From: Bacillus sp. AFS041924
GTDB lineage: Bacteria; Bacillota; Bacilli; Bacillales; Bacillaceae_G
Direction: 5' to 3'
DNA length: 48,324 nucleotides
Assembly (NCBI RefSeq): GCF_002577195.1
Contig: NZ_NULG01000038.1
Coordinates: forward strand, 1-48,324
The notes under the pieces are model-generated. The model searched no databases. It worked only from the letters and a program-made list of their open reading frames with translations, and was not told where the DNA came from. The position numbers were made by a program, and so were the translations under genes. Numbering within the stretch: position 1 is the stretch's first letter; each line of letters opens with the position of its first letter. This document shows positions 41,789-48,324 of the stretch, piece by piece.

Positions 41789-43729
41789 ATGCGAAGAGAT
41801 CTTATTTTGCAATATTTGTATCAAAAAGGAAAATCATTAACTTCACAGGAACTTGAATCGGAATTTGCCATTTCAAATCGTACCTTACGAAATGAATTGA
41901 AGGAATTAAACATAATTGGAGAAAAATCCGGTTTTGTGATTCAGAAAAAACGTGGTGAAGGCTATTTACTTCATGTGGAAAACAAAGAACTGGTTCAAAC
42001 GTATTTGAAAGAAATAGACGGAGCATTAGCGCCAGATTTACCTCGAGTTCGTGTGAACAATATTATTATGCTTTTGCTTCAAACGACAGAGTTTCAAACG
42101 ATTGATATGTTTGCTGATAGTTTAATGATCAGTAGATCAACAGTTTTTACTGACATGATTGAAGTTGAAAAGCAAGTTAGAATTTTTGATTTAAAAGTGG
42201 AAACAAAATCACGTTATGGCGTTCGCTTACTAGGTGACGAAACGAATTTTCGAAGAGCATTTTCCTACTTCTTAAGTCAAAAAGAAACAGGGTTGTTAAA
42301 AAAGTCAATATATCAAACTTTTGAGAAAGCGTTTCCTTTTGAGGAAATTCGAGCTGTATTGAGTGAAGAAGTACAGAATAACCAACTGAAATTAAGTTAT
42401 TTTGCACTTGAGAACATTTTAGTGCATATCCAAGTACTCTCGTTTCGAGTAACTCAACACAACTTTATCCTGCCTAATCAAGAAAAAAAGCTAGATATTT
42501 CTCTAATTAAGCCATCGTTTATGAATATAGCCAAGAGAATTTGTGAAATTCTTTCTGTACTATATCATGTCGTATTACCAGAGAGTGAGGTTATCTACTT
42601 AGCTGCACATATAAGTGGTAAATCGAGTGTAGACGATATTGAGGAACAAGAAAAAAATGACTTAAAGCAAAAACTAACGAATTGTTTGGAAAGATTAGAT
42701 CAAACATTCTTGACGCAGTTTTCAGGTGATCAGCAACTTTTAAACACGTTGATCATGCATATGTACCCACTGCTAAGAAGATTATATTTCAATTTAAAGC
42801 TTACGAATCCATTGATTGATGATGTATACAGTAGGTATTCAGATGTGTTTATGATTGCTTTAAATTTTTCTGAAATGATTAAGGAAATATGGGGTTTTGA
42901 ACTTTCTAGTGACGAAATGGGTTACATTACAATGCACTTAGCAGCCCATGTGGAAAGGGAGAAACAAAAACAATTAAGCTCTTATAAAAAAATTCTACTA
43001 TCGTACGGATTAGGAGCGGGATCGGCCGATTTAATGAAAATGAAACTTGAAGCACTTTTTCAAGGGGCAAAGATTGATGTTGTTCTGTACAGCGAGCTTC
43101 AATTAATAAATCTTGATGAATATGATTTATTAGTTTCATCAACTTCAATTCCATTTGATACGATTTCGATTCCGTATATTCAAGTAGCACCGATCCTAAC
43201 TGAAACGGATGTCCAGAGAATTCGTCGTACGCTTACAAGATACCCTGCTAGTAAGGTTAAAGAGGACGTACCAACGCTCTTATCTCTGTTTCACACAGAT
43301 TTATTTTATATAGAAGAAAGCAAAGAGTCCTTTGACTACAAAGCTTTTATTAAAGAAAAAGCAAAAAGTGTTGTTGAATTAGGGTTTGCAACACCTGACT
43401 ATCCTGAATTAGTTGTCGACAGGGAAGAAAAAATCTCGACGATACTGCAAAATGGAATCGCAGCACCACATGCATTAAAAATGGTTGCGATCCAGGACTC
43501 TATCAGCGTTGTGATTTTTAAAAATCCACCAACTATCGATGGTAAAGTCGTACAAATTTTATTTTTAATTAATCTCCGTGCTGGAGACTTGTTTTTACAC
43601 AAGGAGTTAAGTCGATTATTTTTACATTTAATGGATTATCCTGAGGCAAAACAGAAAGTATTAAAATCAAATAACTTCAACGATTTTCAATATGAAATTT
43701 CAAAAATTTTGTTTCAGTATGGCTCTTAA
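41789..43729 (+). CDS. PRD-domain transcriptional regulator (BglG/MtlR type) with EIIB- and EIIA-like domains
   Basis: The 646-residue protein has an N-terminal winged helix (about 1-75, SNRTLRNELKELN), two PRD domains (about 190-290 and 295-400), an EIIB-like domain (about 400-485) and a PTS EIIA type 2 domain (about 505-645) with the phosphorylatable His561 in IAAPHA. This is the layout of MtlR/LicR-type activators. The EIIB-like loop reads SYGLGAGS with Ser405 where the active Cys would be, so that site cannot be phosphorylated in the normal way. GGTGAGGT precedes the ATG. No PTS transporter gene is near. Its targets may be the salvage operon upstream or the large surface protein downstream. 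Confidence 0.85.
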   Translation: MRRDLILQYLYQKGKSLTSQELESEFAISNRTLRNELKELNIIGEKSGFVIQKKRGEGYLLHVENKELVQTYLKEIDGALAPDLPRVRVNNIIMLLLQTTEFQTIDMFADSLMISRSTVFTDMIEVEKQVRIFDLKVETKSRYGVRLLGDETNFRRAFSYFLSQKETGLLKKSIYQTFEKAFPFEEIRAVLSEEVQNNQLKLSYFALENILVHIQVLSFRVTQHNFILPNQEKKLDISLIKPSFMNIAKRICEILSVLYHVVLPESEVIYLAAHISGKSSVDDIEEQEKNDLKQKLTNCLERLDQTFLTQFSGDQQLLNTLIMHMYPLLRRLYFNLKLTNPLIDDVYSRYSDVFMIALNFSEMIKEIWGFELSSDEMGYITMHLAAHVEREKQKQLSSYKKILLSYGLGAGSADLMKMKLEALFQGAKIDVVLYSELQLINLDEYDLLVSSTSIPFDTISIPYIQVAPILTETDVQRIRRTLTRYPASKVKEDVPTLLSLFHTDLFYIEESKESFDYKAFIKEKAKSVVELGFATPDYPELVVDREEKISTILQNGIAAPHALKMVAIQDSISVVIFKNPPTIDGKVVQILFLINLRAGDLFLHKELSRLFLHLMDYPEAKQKVLKSNNFNDFQYEISKILFQYGS

Positions 43730-43788
43730 ACGAATAGCGATTACGAACTATATTAGTAGATTTCGATAATTTGTTTTGTATGGACGCA

Positions 43789-43828
43789 AAAGGAATGAAC
43801 TTTACAAATTTATTCGTTCCTTTCATTT
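43789..43828 (+). terminator. Weak terminator after the PRD regulator gene
   Basis: An 11-bp stem (43789-43799 with 43813-43823) with one G-T pair is followed by CATTTT only. Confidence 0.5.
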
Positions 43829-43833
43829 TGGAA

Positions 43834-43847
43834 TGTAAGCGATTACG
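43834..43847 (+). promoter_or_regulatory. cre-like box before the large secreted protein gene
   Basis: TGTAAGCGATTACG matches 13 of 14 positions of the CcpA consensus TGWAANCGNTNWCA. It suggests carbon catabolite control of the gene starting at 43983. Confidence 0.5.
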
Positions 43848-43911
43848 TGTGAGAGGAAAGGGACAATAGAATCTATTTTTATAACGAAATATTGAAATTT
43901 TCTGGTAAATA

Positions 43912-43926
43912 CACCCGTTTAGGGTG
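43912..43926 (+). promoter_or_regulatory. Small inverted repeat before the large secreted protein gene
   Basis: CACCC and GGGTG around a 5-nt centre, about 55 nt before the gene. Possible operator or RNA hairpin; no known factor is recognised. Confidence 0.3.
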
Positions 43927-43982
43927 ACATAAAAAAATAACGTTGAATTTCAAAATTAAATCATCTAGATGGAGGATGTTAA

Positions 43983-46900
43983 ATGAAAAGAAATAAATGG
44001 TTTTTGGGTAGAGCTTTACCGGCTTCAGTATTAGCAGCTTCAATGTTTGCAGGTACGATTAATGGTGTAGTTGTAAAGGCTGCCCCTACTATTGCAACTC
44101 AAAGTACTGTAGCTGATATTTCAACTGGTACTAAGATTTATATGACAACGACACAAATCACTCATGCAAAACCAGCAGGTCTAGATACGACTAAACCAGT
44201 AAAATGGACAACTTCTGATCCATATGTAGCTTATGTTGACATGATCGGTAACGCAAAAGGTGATTATAGTGGAAAGATTTTAGGGATATCTGGTGGTACA
44301 GCAAGAATCACTGGTACTGGAGTAGATGCGAGTGGTAATCCTTTAACTGTGAATATTACAGTTACGGTAGGCGAGACTCAGTCAGCTACAAATCTTGAAA
44401 AGGTTGTTTACTATTACAATGCAGGAGATGCTAATATTCCGGCTGCACTGAAAGACTCAAAATGGGAAACAACAAATATTCCTACTGCACCATCAGGAAC
44501 GAAATTCCCTTCTAAGAACTATGTTGGCTATGTAAATGGAGAAAGTGGCGTAAAATGGTTAATTTCAAAAGATACTTTAATTAAGTCAAACGATAAAATT
44601 ATTCTTGGTGATGAAAGACCTCATGGAGTAATTACTGGCATCGTATCTGATGCAATTACACTCTACGATCCTAACTTATCACCAGCGGATCAAATTCAAT
44701 ACTTGCAGGGTGGAAGATATATACCTCAAACTGGTGAGTCTTCAGGCTCTGGTACTAATAATGGTGGTGCTGCTGCCACATATAACGCCAAAGAAGTGAT
44801 TACAAACATTATGCCTGATGGTAATAATGGACTCTGGGTTCTAGGTGAAAAAGGTAATGCAACGCATATCGTTAGAAAGCAAATGTCACTAATGGGTAAA
44901 GCTTTATTACAAACAGAGATTTCTAGAAACTATACAGACAGATTTGGATTTCAATCTGGTAGTATGTCTTTCTCTTCTACAGTGGATATGATTAAAGCCC
45001 TAATGACAGCTGATAAAGACGCTGCTAGAGCAACAGGCGATACAGACAATGATGGTCTTTGGACGACAATGTATGCATCTGGTGAAATCTGGAGATATAA
45101 CTACATGAAGGAAAACTTCGGAGAATCAGATGCAAGAACAAAAGATGCAAAAGCATCTGCTATTCGTGCAGTTGAGTCAATCGTAACTCTTGGTTATATA
45201 TCTGGTACACAATTAAAAGTTACATCTAAGAACAATGTAAATGACTATGTGTATGTTGTTAACTCTTATGGTGGAAACGTAAAAACAATCGATGAAGCAA
45301 AAGCTTGGCTTGCAGAGAACGAAGGAAAGCCAGTTTACGTCGATGCAAATGGTAAGTATACATTAGATTACACAAAAAAACCTGCTTCATCTGGTTTCTT
45401 TGCTAGATCGTATAAAGTTAACACAAGTAACAATGGCGCTACAGTTCCAGAAGCTGAAACTTGGGATAATGCATGGATTAAAAAGAAGGCTGGACAAGCT
45501 ACAGATATAAATGGAAATACAGTTTACTATAACGTTCCAGGAACTTTCAAAAATGGAACTAATAGTGCTCTTAAAGCTTATGACACTGTTTCGGTACCTA
45601 GTCGCTTAACAGAAATATTTGCAAACCAAAATGAAGGTTTTGATGCTGATACAAAAGCCTTAGATTCAGATAAAGTTGTTTACAAAGCAACAACGTCTAC
45701 AGATGAATTAGTAGGTCATTATTTTACACTTGATCTAGCATACAAAGCATTCAAAGACGAGGATCCAGAACTTGCAGCGTTAATCAAAAATAATATGATT
45801 AACCACACGAATGCGTTAATTCTAAACAACTATTTCCAATTGACTGTTAATGGTGAGAACCCAACTGAATCACGTTTTAATGAGGGAACTATTCGTGGGA
45901 ATGGATTAAACGTTCCAAATGCTCCAACTAGATGGGCAAATATGAACCCTGAATACCTTGATGGTAATAAGGATGCATGGGAAAGAGACGCAGACTATGA
46001 AGATGGTCCATTAAATGCACAATTACTATTACAAGCACTTGTAGTTGCTAAAGATTTAGGTGGTTATACTGACAATGAAAGAGAATTACTAAAAGCTCAA
46101 AAAATTGATATTGCTGAACCACTTGATTTTGCGAACGAGTACAAAGTAATGAATGGGGAAAAAACGTCAACAAAGGCTAATGAACACAATGATTTTGAAG
46201 TAAGATACCCAAAAACATATAACTCAAAATCGATGCTTGATATGACATTACAATATCTTTCAAGATACTTTGGTATTGCTGCTCATAACGGTGATGATAT
46301 TGGTGTAAGCGGTGTAACTCACGAATCATACATGAACTATTCTGATGAAGAAGAAGAAGCATTAGCATACTACACATTATCTCATCATGCTGATAAGTTT
46401 AACGGTGACGAAATCTTAGAAGGTATGAACCAATGGTGGACAAATGAAAAGAGAGAGAAAAATCCATTCATGACAACTTTCTACGCAGCTTCACTAGGTG
46501 CATTGAAAGCTAAAGGGATTAATATCGGAAATGCACAAGTTGATCTTGCAGGATCAGAATGGCAAATGACACGTATCCCTAACAACTTTATGAACTGGGA
46601 TGTACTTTCTGCCAATAGAAATGACGTAACACATGTAGCGCCAAATCTTATGGCTGACCAATTAATTCCACGTGATGAAGTTATGATGTCTAAATACAAC
46701 ACAAACATTTTCGGTACGATGGATCGAAGAACAATTGATTCTGGTAACAGCAGAACAATGGAATCTTCAACTGTAATCTCAATGCCTTACTGGATCACTC
46801 AAAACCCTGAGGATGCTGAATACGTAAGTGAATTAGGTGCAAAAGTGACTAAACCTGTAAATAAAGGTACAGAAAGCTTAAGTTATCCAACGAACATTGC

Positions 46901-48299
46901 AAAAATGAATCCTCATGCGAAATATAATGAAGATACACATACATTTACAATTAACGTAGGTGATTCTGTTAAGCTAGATGCGAAAACTTCGGGTTATGTT
47001 AGAAATGTATCTTGGGCAACGAACGCTTGGGATCAAGCAGGATACAGCAATGGACTCCCTTCACAAATCAATGCTGAATCAAATGTTTCTGGGGTGATTG
47101 ACCTAAGAAATTTAGCAACTTACGGTGATGAAGGAAACGTAAGTCCAACTGATTTAAGTGTCAATGGTGAGTACTATGGTTCTTATGCAACTGCTTTAAA
47201 ACCAGGAACAGCTACGGTTACAGCGTATGTAATTGATGGATTCTTTAGAACTCCTGCTAAAATCACATACACAATCAAAGTGGTTGATCCTAAGAAATCA
47301 GCAGAACTAATTGCGCCATCTAATCTTGACAAAAATTCTTTTGCATACCCAACATGGTTAAAAAATGCAATGGCTGAAAAAGGTTTAAATACGGATGGAA
47401 ACAAAAATATAAAAATTAGTTACGAATCATCTTCACCAGACGATGTAGCTGTTGATAGTGAAACTGGAGATGTTACGTATAAAACAGATAAACCAGCAAA
47501 TATTACTGCGACAGTTGTATACTCTGCAATGACAATTGATGGAGAACCTAGATTTGAAACAGATAGCCACGTAATGACGTTCGTACGCACGGTTTCTAAA
47601 AATGCAAAACAAACAGTTTCATTTAATTCACAAGGTGGATCTGCAGTAGATTCAAAGAATGCTAGTTACAATGAAGCAATTACATCTCCAACACCAACAA
47701 AATCGGGCTATACATTGCAAGGTTGGTATAAAGATGAAGCAGGTACTCAAGCTTGGAACTTTGCGACTGATAAAGTAACAGAAACTACTACTCTTTATGC
47801 TAAATGGGGTATTAACAAATACACAGTTGCATTTAACAGTAATGGTGGATCGACAGTAACTACTAAAACAGGAAATTATAATTCTGTTATCGCAAAACCG
47901 GCTAGCCCAACGAAAAAAGGATTTGTTTTTGCAGGTTGGTACAAAGATGCGGCACTTAAAACAGCTTGGAACTTTACGACTGATAAAGTAACAGCAAATA
48001 CAACACTATACGCAAAATGGGTTGTTGCTACACCAACATCAGTAAAAGCAACAAAAGCAAGTACGACCTCAATTAAAGTATATTGGTCTACTGTAAGTGG
48101 TGTTTCTGGCTATGAAATTGATCGCGCAACAGCAAGTAATTTCACTGGGAAAACAACAAAAACAACTACAACAGGTACATTTACGGCTACAGGTTTAGTG
48201 AAAGGTAAAACTTACTACTTTAAGGTTCGTGCTTACACATTAGTTGGGAAGGTCAAAGTGTACAGTAACTACACAACAGTAGTTAAATATAAACTTTAA
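43983..48299 (+). CDS. Large secreted multidomain protein with InlB-type repeats and Fn3-like domain
   Basis: The 1438-residue protein has a signal peptide (about 1-33, cut near VKA-AP). A Big2-like Ig domain follows (about 38-132), then a Ser/Gly/Asn-rich linker (about 253-265). A long central region (about 270-960) includes a calcium-loop-like DTDNDG (about 353-358), a helical stretch with DELVGHYF (about 577-584) and MNPEYLDG. I read it as a possible alpha/alpha-toroid enzyme, such as a glycosidase or lyase, but the family is not certain. Ig-like domains follow (about 970-1205), then two InlB-type repeats (about 1210-1275 and 1280-1345, both ending T-T-L-Y-A-K-W) and a Fn3-like domain (about 1346-1438). 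There is no LPXTG or SLH anchor, so cell attachment may use the repeats. TGGAGGATG precedes the ATG. Confidence 0.75.
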   Translation: MKRNKWFLGRALPASVLAASMFAGTINGVVVKAAPTIATQSTVADISTGTKIYMTTTQITHAKPAGLDTTKPVKWTTSDPYVAYVDMIGNAKGDYSGKILGISGGTARITGTGVDASGNPLTVNITVTVGETQSATNLEKVVYYYNAGDANIPAALKDSKWETTNIPTAPSGTKFPSKNYVGYVNGESGVKWLISKDTLIKSNDKIILGDERPHGVITGIVSDAITLYDPNLSPADQIQYLQGGRYIPQTGESSGSGTNNGGAAATYNAKEVITNIMPDGNNGLWVLGEKGNATHIVRKQMSLMGKALLQTEISRNYTDRFGFQSGSMSFSSTVDMIKALMTADKDAARATGDTDNDGLWTTMYASGEIWRYNYMKENFGESDARTKDAKASAIRAVESIVTLGYISGTQLKVTSKNNVNDYVYVVNSYGGNVKTIDEAKAWLAENEGKPVYVDANGKYTLDYTKKPASSGFFARSYKVNTSNNGATVPEAETWDNAWIKKKAGQATDINGNTVYYNVPGTFKNGTNSALKAYDTVSVPSRLTEIFANQNEGFDADTKALDSDKVVYKATTSTDELVGHYFTLDLAYKAFKDEDPELAALIKNNMINHTNALILNNYFQLTVNGENPTESRFNEGTIRGNGLNVPNAPTRWANMNPEYLDGNKDAWERDADYEDGPLNAQLLLQALVVAKDLGGYTDNERELLKAQKIDIAEPLDFANEYKVMNGEKTSTKANEHNDFEVRYPKTYNSKSMLDMTLQYLSRYFGIAAHNGDDIGVSGVTHESYMNYSDEEEEALAYYTLSHHADKFNGDEILEGMNQWWTNEKREKNPFMTTFYAASLGALKAKGINIGNAQVDLAGSEWQMTRIPNNFMNWDVLSANRNDVTHVAPNLMADQLIPRDEVMMSKYNTNIFGTMDRRTIDSGNSRTMESSTVISMPYWITQNPEDAEYVSELGAKVTKPVNKGTESLSYPTNIAKMNPHAKYNEDTHTFTINVGDSVKLDAKTSGYVRNVSWATNAWDQAGYSNGLPSQINAESNVSGVIDLRNLATYGDEGNVSPTDLSVNGEYYGSYATALKPGTATVTAYVIDGFFRTPAKITYTIKVVDPKKSAELIAPSNLDKNSFAYPTWLKNAMAEKGLNTDGNKNIKISYESSSPDDVAVDSETGDVTYKTDKPANITATVVYSAMTIDGEPRFETDSHVMTFVRTVSKNAKQTVSFNSQGGSAVDSKNASYNEAITSPTPTKSGYTLQGWYKDEAGTQAWNFATDKVTETTTLYAKWGINKYTVAFNSNGGSTVTTKTGNYNSVIAKPASPTKKGFVFAGWYKDAALKTAWNFTTDKVTANTTLYAKWVVATPTSVKATKASTTSIKVYWSTVSGVSGYEIDRATASNFTGKTTKTTTTGTFTATGLVKGKTYYFKVRAYTLVGKVKVYSNYTTVVKYKL

Positions 48300-48324
48300 T
48301 ATTAAAAAATTAGGCTCTGTTAAT

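Noticed and set aside
48300-48324. Terminator at the right edge
   Set aside because: Only 25 nt remain after the last gene and no complete stem can be seen.

Overview
The window is low-GC DNA from a Bacillus-like Firmicute. The evidence is the gene content and order: a complete purEKBCSQLFMNHD operon, then pcrB-pcrA-ligA-camS, a RocA-type aldehyde dehydrogenase, gatCAB, dgkB and rlmCD. This order is familiar from Bacillaceae. AGGAGG-like ribosome binding sites, sigma-A type promoters and cre-like boxes agree with it. I cannot name the species from sequence alone.

Layout. Positions 1-1430 hold the terminator of an upstream unit and an ATPase with two tandem P-loop domains. Positions 1862-5362 encode a large secreted subtilisin-like protease. 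Positions 5552-18905 are the purine operon: a probable PurR box, a sigma-A promoter, a guanine riboswitch with its terminator, twelve genes mostly overlapping or tightly spaced, two hairpins inside the operon, and a terminator that appears to have been split by a small MITE-like element. A 23-bp perfect-stem bidirectional terminator then separates purD from a convergent small membrane protein gene. Positions 19575-25735 are pcrB-pcrA-ligA-camS. Positions 25799-27565 are the P5C dehydrogenase gene with its promoter and two cre-like boxes. Positions 27743-28460 hold a previously uncalled 53-residue membrane ORF and a dCMP-deaminase-like gene. A second, inverted copy of the MITE-like element follows, then gatCAB. 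Next come a truncated formate/nitrite transporter gene on the minus strand, dgkB, rlmCD and a dus-family gene.

The last quarter is accessory. A noncoding array of five 51-52-bp tandem repeats, each able to fold into a C-loop hairpin, lies at 36602-36881. It is followed by a four-gene amino-sugar/muropeptide salvage operon (BadF-type kinase, MupG/DUF871, GlmU-like nucleotidyltransferase, SIS-domain protein). Then come a PRD-type PTS-sensing regulator with no PTS transporter nearby, and a 1438-residue secreted protein with a putative catalytic alpha-helical region, two InlB-type repeats and a C-terminal Fn3-like domain.

How the parts work together. The purine operon makes IMP from PRPP. It is probably repressed by PurR at the promoter and by guanine through early termination. 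PcrA and LigA serve DNA repair and replication, PcrB serves archaeal-type lipid synthesis, GatCAB makes Gln-tRNA, DgkB recycles diacylglycerol and RlmCD methylates 23S rRNA. The salvage operon together with the regulator and the secreted protein is the best candidate for an undescribed carbohydrate or cell-wall recycling locus. The MITE-like repeat pair and the hairpin array are the most unusual noncoding features.
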